Origin: Streptomyces aurantiacus JA 4570
Lineage (GTDB): Bacteria; Actinomycetota; Actinomycetes; Streptomycetales; Streptomycetaceae
Length of the DNA stretch: 35,364 nt
NCBI RefSeq assembly: GCF_000414115.1
Contig: NZ_AOPZ01000186.1
Location: 1-35,364, forward strand
Direction of reading: 5' to 3'
The position numbers were made by a program, and so were the translations under genes. Numbering within the stretch: position 1 is the stretch's first letter; each line of letters opens with the position of its first letter. The notes beneath the pieces were generated by a model. It ran no database searches and was not told the DNA's origin. It was given only the letters and a program-made list of their open reading frames with translations. Below are positions 1-15,442 of this stretch, in pieces.

Positions 1-1569
1 GTCACCCTGCCCCCGCCCCCGCGCGCCCCCAGGGGCGAGCCGCCCGCCTGGTACCCGGCACGGCGTGAAGACCTCGCCTACACGCTGTTCACCTCCGGCT
101 CCACCGGAGCCCCCAAGGGCGTCATGGTCACCAGGGGCGGGCTCGACACGTATGTGGCAGCCGACCTCGACACCTACCGCCTCACCGACGACGACCGCGT
201 CCTGATGTTCACGGCGCTGACCTTCGACGTGAGCGCCGAGGAACTCTTCCCCGCGCTCGCCGCCGGCGCCGCCCTGGTGCTGCGCACCGAACGGATGCTG
301 GAGACACCGGCCGACTTCTTCACCGAGTGCGAGCGGCTGGGGGTCACCGTGACCCACCTGCCGACCGCGTGGTTCCACCAGCTCGCCGCCGAAGTCACCA
401 CCGGCACCGGGCCCCCCGACGGGCTCCGGGCGATGGCGATCGGCGGCGAGGCACCCGGCCCCGCCCAGGTCGCGCAGTGGCGTGCCGCGGTCCCGCGGAT
501 GCTGCTCACCAACGTGTACGGGCCGACCGAGACGACGATCGTGGCCACCATCGCGACGCTGGCCGGCGGCCAGAGCCCGCCGCCCGCCGACGGCCGGATG
601 CCGCTCGGCGAACCGATCCCTGGCACCTCCTGCTACGTGCTCGACCACCGGATGGAACCCGTCGCGCCCGGCGCGATCGGCGAGCTCCACCTGGGAGGGG
701 CCGGGCTCGCCCGGGGGTACCTCGCCGATCCGGCCCGCACCGCCGACGCCTTCGTGCCCCATCCCTTCGTGCCGGGGCAACGGCTCTACCGCACCGGCGA
801 CCTGGCCCGGCTCACCCCGGACGGCGAACTGGAGTTCCGCGGCCGCACCGACCAGCAGCTCAAGATCCGCGGATACCGGGTGGAGCCCGGCGAGGTGGAG
901 GCGGCGCTGCTCCGGTTCCCGGAGGTCTCGGCCGCGGTGGTCGTCCCGCACCGCGACCGCGCGAGCCTGGTGGCCTACCTGGTCGCGGCCCGGGGCGCCC
1001 GGCTGCCGGACGAACCCGCGCTCCTCGCCGGGCTCGCCGAGGTGCTGCCGGCCTACCTGATGCCCTCGGCCTTCGTACCGCTGCCGGAACTCCCGCTGAG
1101 CACCCACCACAAGATCGACAGGGCCGCGCTGCCCGAGCCCCCGGCGGCCACGGCCGTGCCGCCGGGCGCGGCTCCGGTCGGCAGGACCGAGCAGACGGTC
1201 GCCCGGGTCTGGCAGGAGGTGCTCGGGGTGCCGGAGGTCGGCAGATACGACAACTTCTTCGCGCTCGGCGGGCATTCGCTGCTCGCCACCCAGGTCATCA
1301 GCAGGCTGCGCCGCGACTACGGCGGGCGGGTACGGCTCGCCCCGCTGTTCCAGCGGCCGGTGCTCAGCGAGTTCGCCGCCACCCTCGACCGGGACCTGGC
1401 GGCGGCAGCGCCCGCGCGGCCCGCCCTGGTACCGCGCGCGGGCCGGGACGCGGACTCGATCAGCCGGCTGACCGCGGGGATGTCGGAGGCCGGGGTCGCG
1501 GCGTTGCTGGGGGCCGCGGACGCGGCAGTCGACGGGCGATCGGGATCGGTACAGGGGGAACAGGAATGA
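1..1569 (+). CDS. NRPS, 5'-truncated by window edge, A-T module (first visible module)
   Basis: The reading frame is open from the first base, so the start lies upstream; 522 residues are visible. The adenylation domain begins just before motif A3 (TSGSTGAPKG, residues 31-40), followed by A5 (NVYGPTETTI, about 171-180), A7 (YRTGDL, about 263) and A8 (GRTDQQLKIRGYR, about 281). A10 is unusual: HHKIDR replaces NGKxDR, but the lysine (about 371) is kept. A carrier domain follows (DNFFALGGHSLL, phosphopantetheine serine about 426), then a linker of about 90 residues rich in Ala and Asp. The pocket code read by eye against GrsA is D-V-E-H-A-G-V-I-V-K. I recognise no exact match; Glu at position 239 also occurs in codes for basic residues such as Orn and Lys, so a diamino acid is possible. 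The stop overlaps the next gene by ATGA. Whether C or other domains lie upstream cannot be seen. Confidence 0.95.
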   Translation, partial: VTLPPPPRAPRGEPPAWYPARREDLAYTLFTSGSTGAPKGVMVTRGGLDTYVAADLDTYRLTDDDRVLMFTALTFDVSAEELFPALAAGAALVLRTERMLETPADFFTECERLGVTVTHLPTAWFHQLAAEVTTGTGPPDGLRAMAIGGEAPGPAQVAQWRAAVPRMLLTNVYGPTETTIVATIATLAGGQSPPPADGRMPLGEPIPGTSCYVLDHRMEPVAPGAIGELHLGGAGLARGYLADPARTADAFVPHPFVPGQRLYRTGDLARLTPDGELEFRGRTDQQLKIRGYRVEPGEVEAALLRFPEVSAAVVVPHRDRASLVAYLVAARGARLPDEPALLAGLAEVLPAYLMPSAFVPLPELPLSTHHKIDRAALPEPPAATAVPPGAAPVGRTEQTVARVWQEVLGVPEVGRYDNFFALGGHSLLATQVISRLRRDYGGRVRLAPLFQRPVLSEFAATLDRDLAAAAPARPALVPRAGRDADSISRLTAGMSEAGVAALLGAADAAVDGRSGSVQGEQE

Positions 1570-4500
1570 CAGTCAGCCATGAGGGGCAGGCCGAGCGGGA
1601 GGGAGATCCCGTCGCAGGCAGGCGGGAACTCCTCGCCGAGCGGCTTGCCGCGGGCGGCACCCGGATCTGCCCGGCCTCGGCCGCTCAGCGCGGACTGTGG
1701 CTCGAGGACCAGCTCAAGCCGGGGCGCACCGACTACACCGTGGTCTGGCCGCTGCGCCTGACCGGCAGGCTCGACGTGGCCGCGCTGCGCGCCGCGCTCA
1801 CCGCACTCGTCGCCCGGCACGAGGTCCTGCGCACCCGCTTCGTGGGCGTGGACGGCGAACCGGTGCAGGTGATCGACCCACCGGTGACGCTCGAGTGCGG
1901 CCTCACCGACCTGACCGACGCCGCCGACGACGAGCGGGACGCACACGTCCGCGCGCGCGTCCGCGCCGCCGGGACACGACCGTTCGACCTGGCGTCCGGC
2001 CCGTTGTTCCTGGCCGAACTGCTGCGGGAGAACGAGCGGCAGCACGTGCTCGTGCTCGCCGCCCACCACATCGTGTTCGACGGCTGGTCCTGGTCGGTCC
2101 TGCTGCGCGACCTGTCCGCCCTGTACGAGGACTTCCGCGGCGGCGGGCGTGGCGACACGCTCGCGCCCCTGCCGGTGCAGTACGGCGACTACGCGGCGTG
2201 GGAGCAGGAGTTGCTCTCGGGTGAGGCGCTCGACGAGGACCTCACGTACTGGCGCGCGCACTTGGCCGACGCACCGGAGACCGTGGAACTGCCCACCGAC
2301 TTCACCGTGGGCCCCCGCGGCCGCTCCGGCGCGGGCGCCCGACGCCCGGTGTCCGTCCCCGAGGTCCCGGCGAGCGCGCTCGCCGAGCTGTGCGCGCGGG
2401 AGGGCGCGACGCCCTTCATGGGCGTGCTCGCGGCCATGGGCGTCGTGCTCGGCCGCTACGGCGCCACCGACGACGTCGTGGTGAGCACCCTGTCGGCCAA
2501 CCGCGCACAGCTGGAGCTCGAAGAACTCATCGGCTCCTTCGTGAACACCCTGCCGCTGCGGATCGACCTCTCCGGAGCCCCGACCTTCCGCGAACTCCTC
2601 GCGCGCTGCCGCACGACGGCACTCGGCGCGTTCGCCCACCAGGACCTGCCCTTCGACCGGCTGGTCGAGGAGCTCGCACCGCGCCGTACGGCCGGGGCCA
2701 CCCCGTACGCGCAGGTGGCCCTCGTCCTGCAGAACGGGCCCGGCGAGCAGCAGACGCTGGGCGGCCTCGGCGTCGAGTCGCTGTCCGTCGAGACCCGCAC
2801 GGCGACGTTCGACCTCTCGATCCAGCTGTGGCCGGCCGGCGACGGCGCGCTCGACGGGTTCGTCGAGTACGCCTCCGACCTGTTCGACGAGCCCACCGCG
2901 CTGCGTTTCGCCGGACACGTACGGCGCGTCCTGGAGCAGGCCGCCACGGACCCCGACCTGCCCATCGGCGCGTACGCGCTGCTCACCGAGGACGAGCACC
3001 GCGAGGCACTGACCGCCGCCGGCGCGGACACGGCCCCGGCCCCCGCCGCCTGCCTGCACGAACTGGTCGCCGCGCAGGCCGCCCGCACCCCGGACGCCAT
3101 CGCGGTGCACTGCGGCGAGGAGTCCCTCACGTACGCGGAACTCGACCGCGCGGCGGACAAGCTCGCCGCACGGCTGCGCGCGGACGGGGTGGGCACCGAG
3201 CAGCTCGTCGGGGTGTGCGTGCGGCGCTCGGTCCGGTCGGTCACCGCCCTGCTCGGCGTCCTGAAGGCCGGAGCGGCCTATCTGCCGCTGGAGCCGGACA
3301 ACCCGGCCGAACGGCTCGCCTACGTGATCGCCGACTCCGGTGCGGCCACGGTCGTCACCCAGGCCGGCCTGCGCGACCGGCTGCCCTCCGACGGGTTCGC
3401 CACGGTGCTGCTCGACGACGTCCTCGAAGCCCCTGCGGCACCCGCCCCGCCGCCCTGCGGCGCGGGGCCGGACAACCTCGCCTACGTCATCTACACGTCG
3501 GGGTCGACCGGGTTGCCCAAGGGGGTCGCGGTGAGCCACCGCGCCGCCGTCACCCGGGTGCACGACCCCCGCTTCATCTCGCTCACCGAGCAGGACGTGA
3601 TGCTGCATGCCCTGGCCCTGTCGTTCGACGTCTCGGTCCTCGAGGTCTTCGGCGCCCTCGCCAACGGCTGCCGGCTCGCCGTGCTGCCCGGCAAGGCGAT
3701 GCCGGAGCATGTCGGAGCGTTCCTGGTGGAGCACGAGGTGACCGTCGCCTGGCTGACAGCGGCGCTGTTCCACGCCGTCGTCGACACGGCGGGCGATGGG
3801 CTCGCGGGCATGCGCACCCTGATCGCCGGTGGCGACCAGCTGTCCACGAGCCACGTCGAACGCGCCCTCGGCCTGCTCGACGACTCGGCGCTGCTGGTCA
3901 ACGGGTACGGCCCGACCGAGGCCGCCATCTTCGCCAGCACCCACACGATGCGGCCGCGCGACGGCGTCGAGGGCCGCGTCCCCATCGGGGCGCCGATCGC
4001 GGGCACCGAACTGTACGTCCTGGACACCCAGTTCCAGCTGGTGCCGCCCGGCGTCGCCGGGGAGCTGTACATCGGCGGCGACTGCCTGGCCCGCGGCTAT
4101 CTGGGCAGGCAGGAGCTGACGGCCGAGCGGTTCCTGCCCAACCCGTTCGGCACGGCCGGCGCACGCCTGTACCGGACCGGGGACCTCGTGCGCCGCAGGG
4201 CCGACGGGCTGCTCGAGTTCCTCGGCCGCACCGACCACCAGGTGAAGGTCCGGGGCTTCCGCGTCGAGCTCGGCGAGATCGAGCAGGTGCTCCGCCGGCA
4301 CCCCGCCGTCGGCGACGCGGTCGTGGTGGCCATCGCGGACGACCGGGCCGAGCAGACGCTGGTCGGCTACGTCGAGCCGGCGCCGGGCGGTGCGCCGCGG
4401 CCCGGCGAACTGATCGAGCACTGCCGGGGCACGCTGCCCGGCTACATGGTGCCCGCCCAGCTCGTCGTCCTCGATTCCCTGCCGCTCAACCCGAACGGCA

Positions 4501-7500
4501 AGGTGGACCGGGCCGCACTGCCCGACGCGGGCGGCGTGCGGCCGGAGCTGAACACCGGCTATGTGCCGGCCCGGGGCCCGATCGAGGAGAGCGTCGTCAG
4601 CGTCTGGCGCGATGTGCTCGGCCTCGACCGGGTGGGCGTGCACGACAACTTCTTCGACCTCGGCGGGCACTCCCTCCTGGCCAGCAGGCTGCTCGCGCGC
4701 ATCCGCCGCACGTTCGACCGCGACCTGCCACTGGCCACGTTCTTCGCGGGGCCGACGGTCGCCGAGCTGTCCACCGCCCTCGGCACCTCGCTCACCGCGA
4801 CGCCGGGCACCGCACGCCCCGCGCCGCTCCCCGCCGACCGGCCCGACCCGCTGCCCGCCTCACTCGGCCAGCGCAGGCTGTGGTTCGCCCACCAACTCGA
4901 CCCGGACAGCGTCGACTACACGATCGTGTGGCCGCTGCGGCTGCTCGGCACCCTCGACGTGGCCGCGCTGCGCCGGGCCGTCGCCCACGTGGTGGCACGG
5001 CACGAGGTGCTGCGCACGCGGTTCGCGAGCGTCGACGGAGAGCCGGTCCAGATCATCGGCCCCGCAGGGGACTTCGACTGCCCGCTGACCGACTTGCGCG
5101 GCCTGCCGAAGGGCGAGCGCGCGGCCGAGGTCGGGGCACGGATCTCGGCCGCCGCGGTCCGCCGCTTCGACCTGGAGGCGGGCGGCCTGTTCCGGGCCGA
5201 GCTGCTGCGGGTGACCGACGAGGAGCACGTGCTGCTCATCCGCGTGCACCACATCGTCTTCGACGGCTGGTCCTCGTCGGTGCTGCTGCGTGATCTCTCG
5301 GCGCTGTACGAGCAGTTCCGCACCGGCGACGGACGAGGCGGGCTGCCGCCGCTGCCCGTGCAGTACGGCGACTACACGGTGTGGGAGAGGAACTGGCTCT
5401 CCGGCACGGTGCTCACCGGGCAACTGGACTTCTGGCGGGGGCGACTGACCGGTGCGCCGGAGACCACCCGCCTGCCCGCCGACTTCGTGCCCGACGGCCC
5501 CGTCCGCTCCGGCGCCGGCGCCCGGTACGAGGTGTCCTTCCCCGCGGGGCCGGGGACCGAGCTCGCCGCGTTCTGCGCCCGGACCGGCGCGACGCCGTTC
5601 ATGGGGCTCCTCGCGGTGCTCGGCGTCGTCCTCGGCCGCTACGGCGAGACCGAGGACGTCGTCGTGGGGACGTACTCGGCCAACCGGGGCCAGCCGGAAC
5701 TGGAGGAGCTCGTGGGCTTCTTCGTCAACACGCTGGCGCTGCGGGTCGACCTCTCCGGCAACCCGGGCTTCCGCGATCTCGTGGCCCGGTGCCGTGCGGT
5801 GTCGCTCGGCGCGTTCGCCCACCAGGACGTGCCGTTCGACCGGGTGGTCGAGGAACTCGCGCCGCGCCGCAGGGCGGGGGAGACCCCGTACGTGCGGGTG
5901 GCGCTGGTGATGCAGAACATGCCCGACGAGGGCGGGACGCTGGGCGATGTGCGCGTGGAGTCGCTGCCGTCGGACACCAGGTCCGCCACGTTCGACCTCG
6001 CGCTGCACGTGTGGCCGAGCCCCGACGGCGGACTGGACGGCTTCGTCGAGTACGCCACCGATGTCTTCGCCGAGCGCACCGCGGCGCGGTTCGCCGACCA
6101 TGTGCGGTGGGTCCTCGAGCAGGCGCTCGCCGATCCGGACCGGCCGGTCGGAGAACTCGCGCTGCTCACGCCCGTCGAGCACCACGAGTTGATCACCCTG
6201 GCGGGTGGCCACGGCGAGCGATTCGCGGCCGACGCCCCGAGCACCCGGTTCCTGCGGCAGGCGGCCCGGACCCCCGACGCCGCCGCGTTCGTCGTGGAGG
6301 GCACCACGCTCACCTACGCGGACCTCGAGCGACGCTCCGCGCGCCTCGCCACCCGGCTGCGGGCCGCCGGCGCCGGGCCGGAGACCCCGGTGGGGGTGTG
6401 CCTGCCCCGAGGTCTCGACCTGCCGGTCGCCGCGTTGGCCATCTGGCGGGCGGGGGGCGTCTACCTGCCGCTGGACCCGGGGACCCCGCCGACCCGGATG
6501 GCTCATCTCCTCTCCGACTCGGGCACGAACCTGGTGGTGACCGACACCGCGGGCGAGAGCCTGGTGCCCGCGGAGGTGCGCCGGCTCGTCCTGGACGTCA
6601 TTGCCGAGGACGCGGCGGACGGCACGGACCACGACGTGACCCTGCCGCCCCCGGCCGACCTCGACGCGCTCGCCGCGGTGATCTACACCTCCGGCTCCAC
6701 GGGGCTGCCGAAGGGCGTGGCGATCACGGCCCGCTCGCTGCTCAACCGGATCGACTGGATGGCGTCCGCCGCGCGGCTCGGGCCGGGCGACACGCTGTGC
6801 CAGAAGGGGTCGATCGGGTTCGTGGACGGCCTGTGGGAGCTGCTCGGCGGGCTGCTGCACGGCGTGCCGACGGTCGTGGCCACCCCGGAACAGGGAACGG
6901 ACCCCCGCCTGCTGACCGGCCTGCTCGCCGAGCACGGGGTGACGCACCTGCTCGTGGTGCCGTCCCTGCTGCACTCGCTCCTGGAGATCCCCGACCTCGC
7001 CGGCCGGCTGCCCGCCCTGACCCGGTGGGTCAGCTCCGGCGAGGAACTGCCGCCGAGCCTCGCCCGGCTCTTCGCGGAGCGGCTGCCCGGCCGCGAGTTG
7101 CGCAATCTGTACGGTTCCTCGGAGGCGTGGGACACGCTGTGCCAGCGCGTCGGCGACGCTCCGGTGCCGGGGCGGCCGGTCCCGGTCGGCGACCCGATCA
7201 GCAACACCACCGCCTATGTGCTCGACACCGAGCTGCGGCCGGTGCCGGCCGGCGTCACCGGCGACCTCTATCTCGCGGGCGCCTGTCTCGCCCGCGGCTA
7301 CCTCGGCAAGCCGGACCTGACCGCCGAGCGGTTCCTGCCCCACCCGTTCGACCCCGAGGGCGGCCGGATCTACCGGTCCGGTGACCGGGCCGTGCGCAGG
7401 GCCGACGGCCAGATCGAGCTCGCAGGGCGGGCGGACCTCCAGTTGAAGATCCGAGGGGTGCGGGTCGAGCCCGCCGAGACCGAGCGGGCGCTCGCGGAGC

Positions 7501-8021
7501 TGCCCGGTGTCCGGCAAGCGGTGGTGACCGGCTGGAGCCGGCCCGGCGCGCGGGACGGCGCCATGGAACTGGTCGCCCACGTCGTACCCGAACGGGACGC
7601 GCCCCTCGACGAGCGGGCCCTGCGGGCCGCGTTGACCCGCGTCCTGCCCCGGCACCTGGTGCCCACCGTGTTCACCGTGCTCGACGACCTGCCGCTGAAC
7701 GCCAGCGGCAAGGTCGACCGCGCCGCGCTGCCGCAGCCACGGCCGCGTACCGGCGCGGGCGCGGGCACGGCGGCGACCGAGCACGAACGAGCGCTCCGGG
7801 AGATCTGGGCCAACGTGCTCGGCATCGACACCGTCGGACTGCACGAGGACTTCTTCGACCTCGGCGGGCACAGCCTGCTCGCCATCCAGCTGGTGGACAG
7901 GATCGCCGAGTCGCTCGGCACCCGCCTGGACGTCCACACGGTGTTCGAGTACCCCACCGTGCACACACTCGGCCGTCTGCTGTCCGCGTCTCCCGACCCG
8001 CAAGAGGCGCCCCATGTGTGA
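1566..8021 (+). CDS. NRPS dimodule C-A-T-C-A-T (Val-like, then beta-amino-acid-type)
   Basis: A 2151-residue peptide synthetase. The ATG at 1566 overlaps the preceding TGA and follows a GGGGGA ribosome binding site. Domains: C1 (HHIVFDGWS, about 167), A1 (YTSGSTGLPKG about 643-653; NGYGPTEAAI about 779), T1 (DNFFDLGGHSLL, Ser about 1036), C2 (HHIVFDGWS, about 1229), A2 (YTSGSTGLPKG about 1707; NLYGSSEAWD about 1847), T2 (EDFFDLGGHSLL, Ser about 2103). The A1 code D-V-L-W-I-G-G-I-F-K matches 7 of 10 positions of the Val code DAFWIGGTFK. A2 reads V-D-W-L-V-S-L-D-T-K: the Asp that normally holds the alpha-amino group is shifted, and the pattern resembles the beta-alanine code VDWVISLADK, as does LYGSSE in place of xYGPTE. 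C1 and C2 are nearly twins. There is no epimerization or methylation domain. The product passes to the NRPS at 8882. Confidence 0.96.
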   Translation: MTVSHEGQAEREGDPVAGRRELLAERLAAGGTRICPASAAQRGLWLEDQLKPGRTDYTVVWPLRLTGRLDVAALRAALTALVARHEVLRTRFVGVDGEPVQVIDPPVTLECGLTDLTDAADDERDAHVRARVRAAGTRPFDLASGPLFLAELLRENERQHVLVLAAHHIVFDGWSWSVLLRDLSALYEDFRGGGRGDTLAPLPVQYGDYAAWEQELLSGEALDEDLTYWRAHLADAPETVELPTDFTVGPRGRSGAGARRPVSVPEVPASALAELCAREGATPFMGVLAAMGVVLGRYGATDDVVVSTLSANRAQLELEELIGSFVNTLPLRIDLSGAPTFRELLARCRTTALGAFAHQDLPFDRLVEELAPRRTAGATPYAQVALVLQNGPGEQQTLGGLGVESLSVETRTATFDLSIQLWPAGDGALDGFVEYASDLFDEPTALRFAGHVRRVLEQAATDPDLPIGAYALLTEDEHREALTAAGADTAPAPAACLHELVAAQAARTPDAIAVHCGEESLTYAELDRAADKLAARLRADGVGTEQLVGVCVRRSVRSVTALLGVLKAGAAYLPLEPDNPAERLAYVIADSGAATVVTQAGLRDRLPSDGFATVLLDDVLEAPAAPAPPPCGAGPDNLAYVIYTSGSTGLPKGVAVSHRAAVTRVHDPRFISLTEQDVMLHALALSFDVSVLEVFGALANGCRLAVLPGKAMPEHVGAFLVEHEVTVAWLTAALFHAVVDTAGDGLAGMRTLIAGGDQLSTSHVERALGLLDDSALLVNGYGPTEAAIFASTHTMRPRDGVEGRVPIGAPIAGTELYVLDTQFQLVPPGVAGELYIGGDCLARGYLGRQELTAERFLPNPFGTAGARLYRTGDLVRRRADGLLEFLGRTDHQVKVRGFRVELGEIEQVLRRHPAVGDAVVVAIADDRAEQTLVGYVEPAPGGAPRPGELIEHCRGTLPGYMVPAQLVVLDSLPLNPNGKVDRAALPDAGGVRPELNTGYVPARGPIEESVVSVWRDVLGLDRVGVHDNFFDLGGHSLLASRLLARIRRTFDRDLPLATFFAGPTVAELSTALGTSLTATPGTARPAPLPADRPDPLPASLGQRRLWFAHQLDPDSVDYTIVWPLRLLGTLDVAALRRAVAHVVARHEVLRTRFASVDGEPVQIIGPAGDFDCPLTDLRGLPKGERAAEVGARISAAAVRRFDLEAGGLFRAELLRVTDEEHVLLIRVHHIVFDGWSSSVLLRDLSALYEQFRTGDGRGGLPPLPVQYGDYTVWERNWLSGTVLTGQLDFWRGRLTGAPETTRLPADFVPDGPVRSGAGARYEVSFPAGPGTELAAFCARTGATPFMGLLAVLGVVLGRYGETEDVVVGTYSANRGQPELEELVGFFVNTLALRVDLSGNPGFRDLVARCRAVSLGAFAHQDVPFDRVVEELAPRRRAGETPYVRVALVMQNMPDEGGTLGDVRVESLPSDTRSATFDLALHVWPSPDGGLDGFVEYATDVFAERTAARFADHVRWVLEQALADPDRPVGELALLTPVEHHELITLAGGHGERFAADAPSTRFLRQAARTPDAAAFVVEGTTLTYADLERRSARLATRLRAAGAGPETPVGVCLPRGLDLPVAALAIWRAGGVYLPLDPGTPPTRMAHLLSDSGTNLVVTDTAGESLVPAEVRRLVLDVIAEDAADGTDHDVTLPPPADLDALAAVIYTSGSTGLPKGVAITARSLLNRIDWMASAARLGPGDTLCQKGSIGFVDGLWELLGGLLHGVPTVVATPEQGTDPRLLTGLLAEHGVTHLLVVPSLLHSLLEIPDLAGRLPALTRWVSSGEELPPSLARLFAERLPGRELRNLYGSSEAWDTLCQRVGDAPVPGRPVPVGDPISNTTAYVLDTELRPVPAGVTGDLYLAGACLARGYLGKPDLTAERFLPHPFDPEGGRIYRSGDRAVRRADGQIELAGRADLQLKIRGVRVEPAETERALAELPGVRQAVVTGWSRPGARDGAMELVAHVVPERDAPLDERALRAALTRVLPRHLVPTVFTVLDDLPLNASGKVDRAALPQPRPRTGAGAGTAATEHERALREIWANVLGIDTVGLHEDFFDLGGHSLLAIQLVDRIAESLGTRLDVHTVFEYPTVHTLGRLLSASPDPQEAPHV

Positions 8022-8058
8022 AGCCGTCATGAGCGAAGTCGTCATGAGTGAACCGCCG
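8014..8058 (+). repeat. Three degenerate 15-bp tandem repeats
   Basis: Three consecutive 15-nt units start with ATG at 8014, 8029 and 8044. The phase-shifted pair 8020-8034 and 8035-8049 differs at only two positions. The array spans the NRPS stop codon and the start of the intergenic gap, and it is in frame with the candidate small ORF. Confidence 0.7.
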
Positions 8059-8109
8059 AACAGTCACCTGGGCATGGCCCGTTTCCGGACAACAACGTGG
8101 AGGGCCTGA
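8014..8109 (+). CDS. Candidate 31-aa coupled small ORF between NRPS and thioesterase
   Basis: A short frame begins with ATG 8014, inside the last codons of the upstream NRPS gene, 6 nt after AAGAGG (8002-8007). Its TGA (8107-8109) overlaps the thioesterase ATG as TGATG. The N-terminus is built from three 15-nt repeats encoding MCEAV, MSEVV and MSEPP. No known family is recognisable, and it is not MbtH-like. All other joints in this operon overlap, so a translated relay would explain the otherwise odd 87-nt gap before the thioesterase. It may serve only as a coupling leader, or be chance. Sequence alone cannot settle this. Confidence 0.3.
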   Translation: MCEAVMSEVVMSEPPNSHLGMARFRTTTWRA

Positions 8110-8881
8110 TGCCTGCCTCGACCAACCCCTGGATAGCCCGGCTCCGCCCCGCGAGCACGGGGCAACTCCGGCTGATCTGCTTCGCCCACGCGGGCGGCGG
8201 CGCGGCCACCTTCCGCGGCTTCGCCCAGGACCTGCCCGACGACATCGACCTGTGCGTGGTGCGGCTGCCGGGACGCGAGAGCCGACTGCGGGAGCCCCCG
8301 GTGCGGAAGATGGGCGAGCTCGTCGGCCTGCTCGGCGAGGCGCTCGACGAACTCCTCGACGTTCCCTACGGGCTCTTCGGGTACTGCTCGGGAGCGCTGA
8401 CCGCCTTCGAGTTCGCCCGCTACCAGCGCGAGCGCGACGGCAGGCCGCCCGCCGCCCTGTTCGCCTGCGCCTGCCCGTCGCCGGCCATGGTGCTGCGGGA
8501 CAGCGGGGCGCACTCCCTCGGCAAGCCCGAGCTCATCGAGCACCTCACCGCGCTCGGCATCATCCCGGACACCATCCTGAACACCCCGGGACTCTTCGAC
8601 ATGTTCGAGCCGAGCGTGCGCGCCGACTACGAGGTGTACGAGACCGACGACTACCAGGAGGCCCCACCTCTCGACCTGCCCATCAGCGTGTTCGGCGCGA
8701 CCGGTGACCCGAGCACCACCGTGCCCACGCTGCTCGGCTGGCGCGAGGAGACCGCGCGGGACTTCTCGCTGCGCCTCTACCCCGGAGACCACGGCTTCTT
8801 CGACAAGGACCGGCAGTCCCTCACCGCCGCCGTCAGTGGAGAGCTGCGCACCGCGGCCGCCGCGGTGCGGGGGGACGCCCG

Positions 8882-8885
<4 letters not shown>
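8109..8885 (+). CDS. Stand-alone type II thioesterase with Cys nucleophile
   Basis: A 258-residue alpha/beta hydrolase of the type II thioesterase family. These enzymes clear misprimed or stalled acyl groups from carrier domains in the cytoplasm. The start chosen is ATG 8109, five nt after GGAGG (8099-8103); GTG 8097 is an alternative with no site of its own. Seen: the N-terminal FAHAGGG oxyanion motif, the nucleophile elbow FGYCSGAL where most homologues have GHSMGA, the acid-loop region TGDPSTTV, and the C-terminal catalytic-His motif PGDHGFF. The elbow therefore reads G-x-C-x-G, so the nucleophile would be cysteine. Cys elbows are known in some NRPS thioesterases and change acyl-enzyme reactivity. 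The TGA overlaps the next NRPS start (ATGA), so translation is coupled. Because the assembly line ends in a reductase, this enzyme is more likely an editor than the release enzyme. Confidence 0.93.

Positions 8886-15431
<6,546 letters not shown>

Positions 15432-15442
<11 letters not shown>

Noticed and set aside
1317..8045. Very long open frames on the minus strand opposite the NRPS genes (for example 1317-4670 and 4860-8045)
   Set aside because: They have no recognisable domains or ribosome binding sites and are typical antisense shadows of high-GC codon use.
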